Shown: in pieces, positions 8,603-16,850 of the stretch
Numbering within the stretch: the first letter of the stretch is position 1
Layout: every line of letters starts with the position of its first letter
Assembly: GCA_028689775.1 (NCBI GenBank)
Contig: JAQVCM010000010.1
Coordinates: forward strand, 91,044-155,043
Length of the DNA stretch: 64,000 bases
Origin: Crocinitomicaceae bacterium
Lineage (GTDB): Bacteria; Bacteroidota; Bacteroidia; Flavobacteriales_D; Crocinitomicaceae
Reading direction: 5' to 3'
Notes under the pieces: model-generated
The model's database searches: none
Told to the model about the DNA's origin: nothing
What the model saw: the letters and a program-made list of their open reading frames with translations, nothing else
Translations under genes and position numbers: made by a program

Positions 8603-9358
8603 TTAGTTGATAGTCAAATTATTTTTAAAGTTTAAATGCTCTCTCATTTCGACATATCCAAGTTGATTGGTCAACAATGTAGTCTCATTTATTTTAAATT
8701 CTGGTGTGTTTTGGTGATGATGACCATAAATCCAGAAAGTAGGCTGATGAAGTTCAATAAAATCAGTTAATTCTACGGCAAAAGCGTCGTTTAGAACACT
8801 TCCTTTATATTGTTGGGGATAATATTGAAGCGTTGGAACGTGATGCGTAACAACCACACTTTTCCCTAGTTTATTTTCAAGTAAGCTTTTACTCAAAAAC
8901 TGGAAGCTATCTTCGTGTAATTCATTAAAACGATCTACTGTAAAACGGAATGCACCATTTTTTATCACTTGAAAATCATTCACTCCACGTTCTATTTGCC
9001 ATTGGTGCGCAGGATTAATCTTTGACCACATTGTTGAGAAAATCAATAACGAATCAGCAAGTTCAACACATGTATTATTCAGTAAATGGACGTTAGATTT
9101 CACTTTCTCGTGAAAAGTTCCGCTTTTCTGAGCGATGTCAAATCCGTAATATTCGTGATTTCCAGGAATCCAATACGTTTCTTTAAAGTTGTCAGCACAG
9201 AAACTAAAAAAATCTTCGTGCTTATTCATCAATGAAAACGGCACAATATCGCCAGCAAGAATAAGAACATCACCTGAAGGAATGATTGGGTTTTCTTTCA
9301 AGAACCCTTTATTCGCTTGAAATTCGAGGTGAAGATCGGAACAGTATTGGATGGTCAT
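8603..9358 (-). CDS. Calcineurin-like metallophosphoesterase
   Basis: The 251-aa cytoplasmic protein carries the metallophosphoesterase motifs in order: SDLHLEF (DxH), LAGDIV (GD), PGNHEYYG (GNHE), VVTHHVP (H) and IYGHHHQN (GHxH). These coordinate a two-metal centre that hydrolyses phosphoesters. The substrate cannot be read from the sequence. The start at 9358 (MTIQYCSDLHLEF) places the first motif at the N-terminus, as is usual. It is a single gene with about 440 bases of upstream non-coding DNA. Confidence 0.9.
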   Translation of the reverse strand: MTIQYCSDLHLEFQANKGFLKENPIIPSGDVLILAGDIVPFSLMNKHEDFFSFCADNFKETYWIPGNHEYYGFDIAQKSGTFHEKVKSNVHLLNNTCVELADSLLIFSTMWSKINPAHQWQIERGVNDFQVIKNGAFRFTVDRFNELHEDSFQFLSKSLLENKLGKSVVVTHHVPTLQYYPQQYKGSVLNDAFAVELTDFIELHQPTFWIYGHHHQNTPEFKINETTLLTNQLGYVEMREHLNFKNNLTIN

Positions 9359-9500
9359 TGTGAGGAATTAAAAAAAACAATTTGTTATCAAATATAATTA
9401 GAAAACTTAAGCTGTATAGTTTATTTTTTCTCAAATTCCAAATTGATTTTTTTGAGTTTTGTTGATTTATAATTTTGCATTTATGACTTGAGTCAAGCAT

Positions 9501-9666
9501 ACCATATCTACCAATTACCAAACGATCTTGAATTATTTTGAAAATAGAAGTACAAATGCTTCTGCAGAATCTTTCAACGCAAAAATAAAAGCGTTCCGAG
9601 CGCAGTTTAGAGGAGTTAAAAACAAAGCTTTCTTCTTGTATCGATTAACGAGAATTTATGCTTAAT
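9501..9666 (+). pseudogene. C-terminal remnant of an ISL3/IS204-like DDE transposase
   Basis: On the plus strand the frame from 9501 reads ..ILNYFENRSTNASAESFNA, then KIKAFRAQFRGV, then FFLYRLTRIYA and a stop at 9664-9666. This is the highly conserved C-terminus of ISL3-type transposases common in Bacteroidota (ENRSTNASAESFNAKIKAFR). Upstream the frame is broken by a TGA at 9489-9491 and no earlier domain is present, so only a scar remains. It sits beside tRNA-Asp and ends about 60 bases before the tRNA terminator. Confidence 0.85.
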
Positions 9667-9724
9667 CCCCAACATTTGCGCATGATCCCGAAAATTTCCA
9701 TTTTTAAATCTTTTATAAAAAGCA

Positions 9725-9758
9725 AAACCCTCATCAATTACAACATCGATGAGGGTTT
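9725..9758 (-). terminator. Terminator downstream of tRNA-Asp
   Basis: A perfect 11-bp stem, AAACCCTCATC / GATGAGGGTTT, with a 12-base loop is followed on the minus strand by a T-rich stretch. It lies about 46 bases beyond the 3' end of the tRNA and could also act on the plus strand. Confidence 0.8.
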
Positions 9759-9803
9759 CTTAGCTTTCAGCCATAAAGCTATATCTTTAAACGAAGCGTT
9801 TTG

Positions 9804-9877
9804 CGGTCTGGACGGGACTCGAACCCGCGACCTCCTGCGTGACAGGCAGGCATTCTAACCAACTGAACTACCAAACC
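9804..9877 (-). tRNA. tRNA-Asp (anticodon GTC)
   Basis: The minus strand folds as a full cloverleaf: acceptor GGTTTGG/CCAGACC with discriminator G, D-arm starting TAGTTCAGTTGG, anticodon arm CCTGC-CTGTCAC-GCAGG with anticodon GTC, and T-arm GCGGGTTCGAGTCCCGT. It is 74 nt without CCA; the CCA end is not encoded. The D and anticodon arms match bacterial tRNA-Asp very closely. The promoter lies at 9964-9993 and the terminator at 9725-9758. Confidence 0.97.
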
Positions 9878-9963
9878 AATATGAGAAAACATCTTTGCAG
9901 ATGCGCTAACAACAGTTAGCTTTGACTTTTAATATTGTGTAATGCTTATCGTTTAAAGCGTTG

Positions 9964-9993
9964 CAAAGGTACGTATATATTTCCTTTCTGCAA
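9964..9993 (-). promoter_or_regulatory. Promoter of tRNA-Asp
   Basis: On the minus strand there is a TTG (9991-9993), a 19-base spacer, then TACCTTTG (9964-9971). This is a textbook Bacteroidota primary sigma factor promoter (TTTG-N19-TAnnTTTG). Transcription would start near 9957, about 80 bases before the mature tRNA 5' end. Confidence 0.75.
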
Positions 9994-10074
9994 GCATTAT
10001 TTCATTTAATTTTCAAAAAAAGATCGAAATAATTTTAAAGGCTTGATTCATAGACCTCATTTTTTGAAATATTT

Positions 10075-10734
10075 TTATCGATTTCCGAAGATTGTGCTTC
10101 CAAGTCGAACCATGGTGCTGCCTTGTGCGATCGCAATTTTGTAATCGCCGCTCATTCCCATCGAGATTTCTTTGAAATCAGCGTTGGATTCGAAGACGGA
10201 GCTTTTTAATAATTGGAAATAGCTGTGTAAATTTTTGAATTCTTTTTCTACTTGCCCTTCATCGTCTACGAAAGATGCCATTCCCATCACGCCAACGATT
10301 TTTATGTTTTTCAATTCAAAAAACGCTGGAGATGACAACATATCTTGTGCTTCTTCGATGCTGAAACCAAATTTGGTGTCTTCTGAAGCGATGAAAAATT
10401 GAAGCAAGCAATTGATGACACGGTCGTTTTTCAATGCTTGCTTGTTGATTTCTTGCAGTAACTTCAGACTGTCAACAGCGTGAATCAAATGCACAAATGG
10501 GGCGATGTATTTCACCTTGTTGGTTTGTAAATGACCAATTAAATGCCATTCGATATCTTTCGGCAAAGCTTTGTACTTATCAGCTAGTTCCTGAACCTTA
10601 TTTTCACCAAAAACTCGCTGACCAGCATCGTAAGCGACCTGAATATCAGCGTTGGGTTTGGTTTTAGAAACAGCAATTAATTGTACGTTTTCTGGAAGTT
10701 CATTTTTTAACTGTTGAATTCGTTCTGCTATCAT
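10075..10734 (-). CDS. YggS/PROSC-family pyridoxal phosphate homeostasis protein
   Basis: The 219-aa protein starts MIAERIQQLKNEL. The PLP lysine sits in LIAVSKTKP (about residue 24), followed by FGENKVQEL, EWHLIGHLQTNK, HAVDSL and, at the C-terminus, SMGMSGDYKIAI and VRLGSTIFG. This is a PLP-binding TIM-barrel protein that buffers vitamin B6 rather than a true enzyme. The start is the ATG at 10732-10734, which overlaps the stop of the DUF1015 gene by four bases (ATGA), indicating translational coupling. The longer frame into the upstream gene is rejected for that reason. Confidence 0.93.
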   Translation of the reverse strand: MIAERIQQLKNELPENVQLIAVSKTKPNADIQVAYDAGQRVFGENKVQELADKYKALPKDIEWHLIGHLQTNKVKYIAPFVHLIHAVDSLKLLQEINKQALKNDRVINCLLQFFIASEDTKFGFSIEEAQDMLSSPAFFELKNIKIVGVMGMASFVDDEGQVEKEFKNLHSYFQLLKSSVFESNADFKEISMGMSGDYKIAIAQGSTMVRLGSTIFGNR

Positions 10735-11966
10735 TCTTTGATGTTGTAAATGGTCAATCCACTTCTCAATTTTGGTTCCACCCAAGTGGATTTCGGTGGC
10801 ATAATCATTTCATTATCTGCAACACGTTTTACTTGCGCCATATTTAATGGAAAAAGAACAAATCCTAAATCTGCTTTGCCGCTCTTAATTGGCGCTGAAA
10901 TGGCTTCTAAGCCTAAATCACCACTGATAAAATCAATGTTTTCGTTGGTTCTTAAGTCGTGAATTTCTAAAATAGGAGTGAGGATGCGTTGCGTTAAAAT
11001 TTCAGGATCTAAACCGGAAACAGGATCGGAATAATCGATGATTTCTGGTTTACAAGTCAGGGTATACCAGTTGTTTTTCAAATTCATCGTGATGTCGTGC
11101 TCACGAGTTGGATGTTGCGGTTTATCCAATGGTTTGATTTCAAAATGAGCGCTCAGTTTTTCTAAAAAATCTTGTTCGCTGCTGTTTAATTTTTTGATCA
11201 AACGGTTATATTCTACGATGTTCAATCTTTCTTCATCAATAAAATAAGCCAAAAAGAAATGGTGGTTATCTGAATTTTTATTCTCTCCACGTTCATCTAA
11301 AAGCTCAGCCAATCTAGCAGATGATGCGGAACGATGATGTCCATCAGCAATATACGTAGCTGGAATACTTTTGAATGTTTCTGTGATGAAAAGTGTATCT
11401 TCTTCGTTTAAAATCCACACTTCGTGCTTCACTTTATCCGTCGTAGAAAATTCATATTCCGGACGATTGTGTTTAATCGATTGATATTTCGCTTCCAGTT
11501 CGGCGTGATGCGGGTAGGCGAGAAGTACTGGTTCTGCGTTGAATCCAACCAAATCCAAGTAATTCGTAAACATCGCTTCACGAGAAGTTAAAGTTGCTTC
11601 GTGTTTTTTTATTTTTTTATCGTTGTATTCTGCAACACTCGCACCGCCAATAATTCCAAGATATTGATGTCCATCTTTGGTTTGTTGGTATAAGTACAAA
11701 GCATCTTTTTCGTCTTGAATTAAAACATCATTGGCACAGAATATGTCAAATTGATTTTTGATATTTTGAAATCTTTCTTTTGAATTCGCTTTCGTTTTCA
11801 CAATTTCTCCAAATTCTGGATTGATGATGTGAATAAACGTATATGGATTGGTTTCCAATTTCGCTTTTAATACGGATTTTTTGTAGGAAGCCACTGGTCG
11901 TGTTGCTACTAAATGCGCTTTGTCTCTCGATGGACGAATTGCTTTAAATGCTTTGAGTATTGCCAT
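10731..11966 (-). CDS. DUF1015 family protein
   Basis: The 411-aa cytoplasmic protein starts MAILKAFKAIRPSRDKAHLV, as DUF1015 members do. It contains NPYTFIHIINPEFGE and the conserved YIADGHHRSASSARLAEL (about 215-232); the DGHHR element resembles the nucleotide-binding motif of ParB/sulfiredoxin-like proteins. The biochemical function is not established. It lies downstream of serC-serA, separated by a terminator, and is coupled to yggS by a four-base overlap. A link to serine or PLP metabolism is an inference from the context. Confidence 0.88.
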   Translation of the reverse strand: MAILKAFKAIRPSRDKAHLVATRPVASYKKSVLKAKLETNPYTFIHIINPEFGEIVKTKANSKERFQNIKNQFDIFCANDVLIQDEKDALYLYQQTKDGHQYLGIIGGASVAEYNDKKIKKHEATLTSREAMFTNYLDLVGFNAEPVLLAYPHHAELEAKYQSIKHNRPEYEFSTTDKVKHEVWILNEEDTLFITETFKSIPATYIADGHHRSASSARLAELLDERGENKNSDNHHFFLAYFIDEERLNIVEYNRLIKKLNSSEQDFLEKLSAHFEIKPLDKPQHPTREHDITMNLKNNWYTLTCKPEIIDYSDPVSGLDPEILTQRILTPILEIHDLRTNENIDFISGDLGLEAISAPIKSGKADLGFVLFPLNMAQVKRVADNEMIMPPKSTWVEPKLRSGLTIYNIKE

Positions 11967-12048
11967 AATTTTTGTTAATCAAGCGAATTTAACCATAATC
12001 TTTGTTATTTTATAGAAGAACCAAAAAGCTTTTAGTTGTTTACTAAAA

Positions 12049-12077
12049 AAAGCCACCCGACTTGGTCAGATGGCTTC
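12049..12077 (-). terminator. Terminator after serA
   Basis: On the minus strand AAGCCATCTGACC-AAG-TCGGGTGGCTT forms an 11-12 bp stem with two mismatches and is followed by TTTTTTT. It lies 21 bases after the serA stop and separates serCA from DUF1015-yggS, though some read-through is possible. Confidence 0.8.
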
Positions 12078-12097
12078 GATATCTATTTAAAATGAAC

Positions 12098-13060
12098 TTA
12101 ATTGAATTTTCCGAATTGGGTAATGATCAAATTTGCCAATTCTAATCCAATTCTATCCTGTGCCTCTAATGTTGCTGCTCCAATGTGCGGAGTACAAGCA
12201 ATGTTTGCGTGACATAAAATTTCTTTTCTTGGATTTGGTTCGTTGTCATAAACGTCAATTGCTGCCGCTGCGACGATACCAGAATCAAGAGCAGTTAATA
12301 AATCTGCTTCGTCGATCACTCCACCTCGAGCAGCATTCACAATGCGAACTCCTTTTTTCATCAATGCAAATTCAGTTGCTGTAATTACCGCTCTTCCATC
12401 TGCTTGCTTAGGTAAATGGATCGAAATATAATCACAAGCAGGAAGCAAAGCATTCAAGTCTTTTTCAACTTTCATCGGAACTTTTATTTTTCCAACACCT
12501 TGAATTTCTGCTAATTCGATTTCGCAATCTGGCACATAAATATCCAAAGCTCTTACTTTCATTCCGATTGCCAAAGCATACGAAGCCAAAGATTGACCAA
12601 TGCGACCAAAACCAATAATTCCCAATGTTTTTCCACGAAGTTCAACTCCTTTCGCATATTTCTTTTTCATGCTGTTGAAATCTCCACACTCCATGTTCTT
12701 AAAAGAATCTGGAAGGAATCTAGAAATTGCAAACATGTTTCCAAGAACCAATTCAGCTACAGATTGAGAAGAAGATGCAGGTGTGTTGATTACGGTCAAC
12801 CCTTTTTCACGGGCGTAATCTACGTCGATGTTGTCCATTCCTACACCGCCTCTTCCGATTAATTTTAATCCTGGACAGGCGTCGATTACTTCTTTTCGAA
12901 CAGTTGTTGCGCTGCGAACCAATACGATTTCGTAATTTTCTTTATTTACAGCTTCAATCAAATCAACTTGTTCTACTTTATCGGTGATAACCGTATAACC
13001 AGCATTTTCTAAAGCTACTTTTCCTTCGGATGAGATTCCGTCGTTTGCTAATATTTTCAT
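12098..13060 (-). CDS. serA: D-3-phosphoglycerate dehydrogenase (short form)
   Basis: The 320-aa protein catalyses the first step of serine synthesis, NAD-dependent oxidation of 3-phosphoglycerate. The substrate domain holds VRSATTVRKEV and LIGRGGVGMDNIDV; the Rossmann motif is LGIIGFGRIGQSLA (about 148-161); catalytic residues lie in VNAARGGVIDE (Arg), IDVYDNEP (Glu) and TPHIGAAT (His). It lacks the C-terminal ACT/ASB regulatory domains of long SerA enzymes, so serine feedback through an ACT domain is not expected. It follows serC with a single base between them. Confidence 0.93.
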   Translation of the reverse strand: MKILANDGISSEGKVALENAGYTVITDKVEQVDLIEAVNKENYEIVLVRSATTVRKEVIDACPGLKLIGRGGVGMDNIDVDYAREKGLTVINTPASSSQSVAELVLGNMFAISRFLPDSFKNMECGDFNSMKKKYAKGVELRGKTLGIIGFGRIGQSLASYALAIGMKVRALDIYVPDCEIELAEIQGVGKIKVPMKVEKDLNALLPACDYISIHLPKQADGRAVITATEFALMKKGVRIVNAARGGVIDEADLLTALDSGIVAAAAIDVYDNEPNPRKEILCHANIACTPHIGAATLEAQDRIGLELANLIITQFGKFN

Positions 13061-13061
13061 T

Positions 13062-14129
13062 TTATGCGTTTTTTTGTGCGAAATCTTTCATTACATCTAC
13101 CAATACTTGAACGCTAGACAATGGAAGTGCATTGTACATGGATGCGCGGTATCCGCCTACAGAACGATGTCCTGGCAATCCTACGATGTCTGCTGCTTTC
13201 CATGCTTTGTCAAATTCAGCTTCAAGCGCTTCGTTCTTCAACTTGAATGAAACGTTCATCAAGGAGCGATCTTCTACGGCAACATTTCCTTCAAACAAAG
13301 GATTGCTGTCGATTTCACGGTATAGAAGATTTGCTTTTGCGATATTTTCTTGTTCTTTTGCTTTCACACCGCCATTTTTCAATAAATCACGAAGATTCAA
13401 CATCGCAACGTACACTGAAAATACAGGTGGTGTGTTGTACATGGATTCTTTTTCAGCATGTAATTTCAAATCTAAATAAGAAGGCAAGAATGGAGAAGTT
13501 GATTTTCCAAGTGCACTGTCTTTAACGATGTAAAGTGTTGCACCTGCTGGACCAAGGTTTTTTTGAGCACCAGCATAAATTAAATCGTAATCTGCTACGT
13601 TGATTTCTTTTGAGAATATATCGGATGACATGTCGCAAACAAGCGGCAAATCTGTTTTTGGGAAATCATGAAATTGAGTTCCGTAAATGGTATTGTTGGA
13701 TGTGAAATGGATGTAATCCAAATCAGCAGGTATTTCTATGTTCTTCGGAATGTAGGTAAATTGTTTGTCTTCAGAAGAACCCAAATTTACCACATCTATT
13801 CCAACTTTTTTAGCTTCTTTAATTGCTCCTGATGCCCAAGTTCCAGTGTTGATGTATCCGGCACGTTTATGATCACGCATCATGTTCAAAGCTGCGATTG
13901 TAAATCCTAATGTTGCACCTCCTTGCAAGAAGATGACAGAATATCCTTCTGGTACATTCAATGCTTTTTTCACTAATTCAATTGCTTCAGACATCACAGC
14001 AACATAATCTTTATGCCTGTGAGAAACCTCTAAAATCGATAATCCGTTAAAATCAAGAACTGCTGCTGCAGCTTCTTTAAAAACATTTTGAGGCAATATA
14101 CATGGCCCCGCTCCGAAATTGTGTTTCAT
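13062..14129 (-). CDS. serC: Phosphoserine aminotransferase
   Basis: The 355-aa PLP enzyme of the serine pathway converts 3-phosphohydroxypyruvate to phosphoserine. The start MKHNFGAGPCILPQNVF is typical. Further hallmarks are SILEVSHRHKDY, FLQGGATLGF, the PLP lysine region IYAGAQKNLGPAGATL (about 190-205) and the C-terminal GHRSVGGYRASMYNA. It is the first gene of the serC-serA operon and has a recognisable promoter at 14182-14212. Confidence 0.96.
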   Translation of the reverse strand: MKHNFGAGPCILPQNVFKEAAAAVLDFNGLSILEVSHRHKDYVAVMSEAIELVKKALNVPEGYSVIFLQGGATLGFTIAALNMMRDHKRAGYINTGTWASGAIKEAKKVGIDVVNLGSSEDKQFTYIPKNIEIPADLDYIHFTSNNTIYGTQFHDFPKTDLPLVCDMSSDIFSKEINVADYDLIYAGAQKNLGPAGATLYIVKDSALGKSTSPFLPSYLDLKLHAEKESMYNTPPVFSVYVAMLNLRDLLKNGGVKAKEQENIAKANLLYREIDSNPLFEGNVAVEDRSLMNVSFKLKNEALEAEFDKAWKAADIVGLPGHRSVGGYRASMYNALPLSSVQVLVDVMKDFAQKNA

Positions 14130-14181
14130 CTTTTTTGTTTTTTTATAAATGTGGTACTATTTACCCAATATTTGAATGATA

Positions 14182-14212
14182 CAAAAGTGGCTTTTATTTC
14201 TGTTCTTCGCAA
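14182..14212 (-). promoter_or_regulatory. Predicted promoter of serC-serA
   Basis: On the minus strand TTG (14210-14212) is followed after 20 bases by CACTTTTG (14182-14189), one change from TAnnTTTG. Transcription would start about 45 bases upstream of serC. Confidence 0.5.
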
Positions 14213-14263
14213 CTTTTTGAGTAATTAATCCCATTTGGATTCTCAGATTTTTTTGAATAAAAA

Positions 14264-14289
14264 AAGGGCTGGTAATTATACCAGCCCTT
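14264..14289 (-). terminator. Terminator after the M43 metalloprotease gene
   Basis: A perfect stem AAGGGCTGGTA / TACCAGCCCTT with a short loop is followed on the minus strand by TTTTTTT. It starts about 20 bases beyond the stop codon at 14310. Confidence 0.85.
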
Positions 14290-14309
14290 CCATATCGTTT
14301 ATTCGATGC

Positions 14310-16448
14310 TTAAAGAATTACTACTTTTTTAGTGATGTTAAAATCACCTTGGTTAATTTTTAAGTAATAAACACCAGCTGCAAGTGGAGTTTTCAAACTT
14401 AATTTGTGAGAAACCATTGAGTTTACAGTATTGTTTGTTTCAGTTGTCAAAACTTTACCTTGAATATCCATCAATTGGAATTCAACCGCTTCACCATTTG
14501 CGTGGTAATCGATGTTGATTCCTTCGTTTGCATTTGTTGGATTTGGGTAAACGTTCAGATCCATTGAGAACAATGGGTTTTCTTCGATCCCTACAGTTCC
14601 AGAAATGTTGAAGTTGTCGATGTACAAGTTGTTTGAGTTATCAGAAGCTTTGAATTCAAAAATAACTCTTGTTTTACCGTATAATGCAGATGTGTTGATT
14701 GGAATAGTAACTGTTTTCCACTGATTTGCTGACGGAACGAAATCAATATCTGCACTATTTCCACCTGTTACCAATGCAGTTCCAGTTAGTTTTTTCTGAG
14801 TAAATCCAAGTGTACTTCCACAGTCTTGTGAAAAGAATACATTCAATTCTTCTGTCATTTCTTCAATCGTAGTTGCATTTGTTGCATACGCATAGTCAAA
14901 AGACAAAGTAGCACCAGTTGTATATCTCAAGTCAAATGAAGGAGAAATCAATTTATCTTTTGTTCCACCTAATCTGTTGTAGTACACACTTTCATCTGTG
15001 TATGGCGCTGCTGATGAAACGTCTTTGAAGTTGTTTAATTTAAACGCTTTAGAGTTGTTAACTCCTCCATTAGCGATTTCAAAACGACCCCAGTTTTCTT
15101 CAGGATTATCAACTACCCAGTTCCAAGGATATTGACCATTAAAGTCTTCACTGTATGTACCTGAGTAATCGGCCCATTGTGGAGAAATAAATACTGATTT
15201 TTGAGTGATCATTTCATCTGTACCTGTCGCGTTTGTAACTTTTAGGGTTACCGTTTTCCATCCTGGAGAGTTAAACGTAACAGATTGTGATGCAGATGTA
15301 GATGTACTAGGTGTACCATCTTGGAAAGTCCATTCTCTTGAATCAATAACTGCATTCCAAGAAGCATCTTTGAAAACAACTGGCGCACCGATACAAACAA
15401 AACGTTTGTTTGGAGCGAAATCAGCGATTGGTGCACAGATTGGAGCTGGGTTAGCCAAAGCACCTGTAACCATCAAGTTGGTGTCCTGCCAAAGGTTCAT
15501 TCTACTTGCAGTTGCAACTTGAAGAACGTTTCGCATGGATGTAATTTGGTCTTTTGTAAACATGTAAGAACAGTACGAGTAATCCATGTAGTTTTGGAAG
15601 TTTTCAACAATTACTCCATTTTCATCACAAACAATTGCTTGTGCTTCAGTTGTTGGACAAAAGTTAAACCCTTTAGTAATAGGTGTATCTGGAATGCCAT
15701 CATCACCACAAGCTACCATTGGGTCATTTGTACTACCCCAAGGGTGCGCTAAACCTAAGTAATGTCCAATTTCGTGCGTTAAAGCTCTAGATCTAAATTC
15801 ATCTCCTGATCCAATTCTTCCGATATACTGATTCAAAATGATGATTCCATCTGCGAAGAAAAATCCTCCTTCAGTTGCTGTTGGGTAATAGGCATACCCT
15901 GCAACACCATTTCGCATTGTTTTAACAACCCAAATGTTTAGATAGTTAGATCTTTTCCATTGGTTGAATTTTGAAAAATCATCACCAATGTTTGTTTCGT
16001 GTGAGTAAATGTGCTCAATTCCATTGGTACAGTTACCACTTGGGTCAATTGTTGCCAATCTAAATTCGATGTTTGCATCTCCTGCAATGGTATCAAATGA
16101 AGGGTGAATTAAATTGATGTCTGAGTTTAATTTTCTGTAATCTCTATTTAATACAGCCACTTGGTCATAAACTTGCGCATCAGAAATATTTTCTGAACCG
16201 TACTCATGAACGATGTGGAAAACAATAGGAATAATGTAAGTTGTTTTTTGATTGATTCCGTCTGAAGTAATTTGACGAGAATTGGCAATTAATTGCTCAT
16301 AATCTGCTTTCATTTGTGGGTGCTTTGCCCAAAGCTCACGATTCATTTGGTTTTGACCGCAATTGAAGTGAGTTTCTTCCTGTGCCGTTGCTGTTATCGT
16401 AAATCCGACAGCTAAAGCAAATAAAAAAGAGTGTAATTTTAGTTTCAT
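14310..16448 (-). CDS. Secreted M43-family (pappalysin/cytophagalysin-like) metalloprotease with T9SS type A domain
   Basis: The 712-aa protein begins with a signal peptide (MKLKLHSFLFALAVGFTITA, cut near TAQ). The zinc site HEIGHYLGLAH (about 225-235) and the Met-turn NYMDYSYC (about 288) identify a metzincin of family M43, an extracellular endopeptidase. A PKD domain follows (SREWTFQDGTPSTSTS, about 365-425), then a jelly-roll-like segment ending LYIDNFNISGTVGIEE. The C-terminal type A sorting domain starts VYPNPTNANEG and ends AGVYYLKI..KKVVIL. It should therefore be exported by Sec and then T9SS to the cell surface or medium. The start is the ATG at 16448, not the upstream one at 16472. 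Confidence 0.93.
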   Translation of the reverse strand: MKLKLHSFLFALAVGFTITATAQEETHFNCGQNQMNRELWAKHPQMKADYEQLIANSRQITSDGINQKTTYIIPIVFHIVHEYGSENISDAQVYDQVAVLNRDYRKLNSDINLIHPSFDTIAGDANIEFRLATIDPSGNCTNGIEHIYSHETNIGDDFSKFNQWKRSNYLNIWVVKTMRNGVAGYAYYPTATEGGFFFADGIIILNQYIGRIGSGDEFRSRALTHEIGHYLGLAHPWGSTNDPMVACGDDGIPDTPITKGFNFCPTTEAQAIVCDENGVIVENFQNYMDYSYCSYMFTKDQITSMRNVLQVATASRMNLWQDTNLMVTGALANPAPICAPIADFAPNKRFVCIGAPVVFKDASWNAVIDSREWTFQDGTPSTSTSASQSVTFNSPGWKTVTLKVTNATGTDEMITQKSVFISPQWADYSGTYSEDFNGQYPWNWVVDNPEENWGRFEIANGGVNNSKAFKLNNFKDVSSAAPYTDESVYYNRLGGTKDKLISPSFDLRYTTGATLSFDYAYATNATTIEEMTEELNVFFSQDCGSTLGFTQKKLTGTALVTGGNSADIDFVPSANQWKTVTIPINTSALYGKTRVIFEFKASDNSNNLYIDNFNISGTVGIEENPLFSMDLNVYPNPTNANEGINIDYHANGEAVEFQLMDIQGKVLTTETNNTVNSMVSHKLSLKTPLAAGVYYLKINQGDFNITKKVVIL

Positions 16449-16850
16449 CTTCTTAATAATTAGTTTGTACAATTTTAGCGAATTGTATGAGATTTTAGGC
16501 GCTAAGATAAAACTTTTATTCTTAATAGCACAGATTTTTTAATCCCATTTCAATTTCAACCAAATTTACTTCGTTTTACCTGATAAAAAAAACACTTTGT
16601 TATTTGATTGATTGAATGGTTTGTTTGAAAGGGTGAAATGTAAGTTTTGATGGAAGACATGTTTTAAAATGATCTTTAAGGGATGTTTTAAATTAGAATG
16701 AATCCTCAAAATAGCTCATCTGAAAGTCAAATGACTTAGGTGTAAAGTCGAAAAAGGGACACGTTTAATTGTGTCCCTTTAATTGATCCTAAATGGGATC
16801 TTTCCCGTACTTAAATTTAAAATTTGTTTGTTTAGTTGTGTTTGCTCTGT
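16449..16850. other. Intergenic region between two T9SS cargo genes
   Basis: This 402-base AT-rich gap holds the upstream region of the M43 gene and, at 16753-16780, the terminator of the next gene. I see no other gene or repeat. Confidence 0.5.
16753..16780 (-). terminator. Terminator after the beta-helix T9SS cargo gene
   Basis: The minus strand AAAGGGACAC-aattaaac-GTGTCCCTTTTT is a perfect 10-bp stem with a U tract. It lies about 70 bases beyond the stop codon at 16851. Confidence 0.85.

Noticed and set aside
9658..9858. 66-codon plus-strand frame over the tRNA-Asp gene
   Set aside because: It reads through the antisense of the tRNA (GLDGTRTRDLLRDRQA), a well-known artefact of frames opposite tRNAs.
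16449..16472. Upstream start for the M43 protease (MYKLIIKK)
   Set aside because: The signal peptide is cleaner from MKLKLHSFLF; the same reasoning rejects MYQLKRQK for the gene at 18476.
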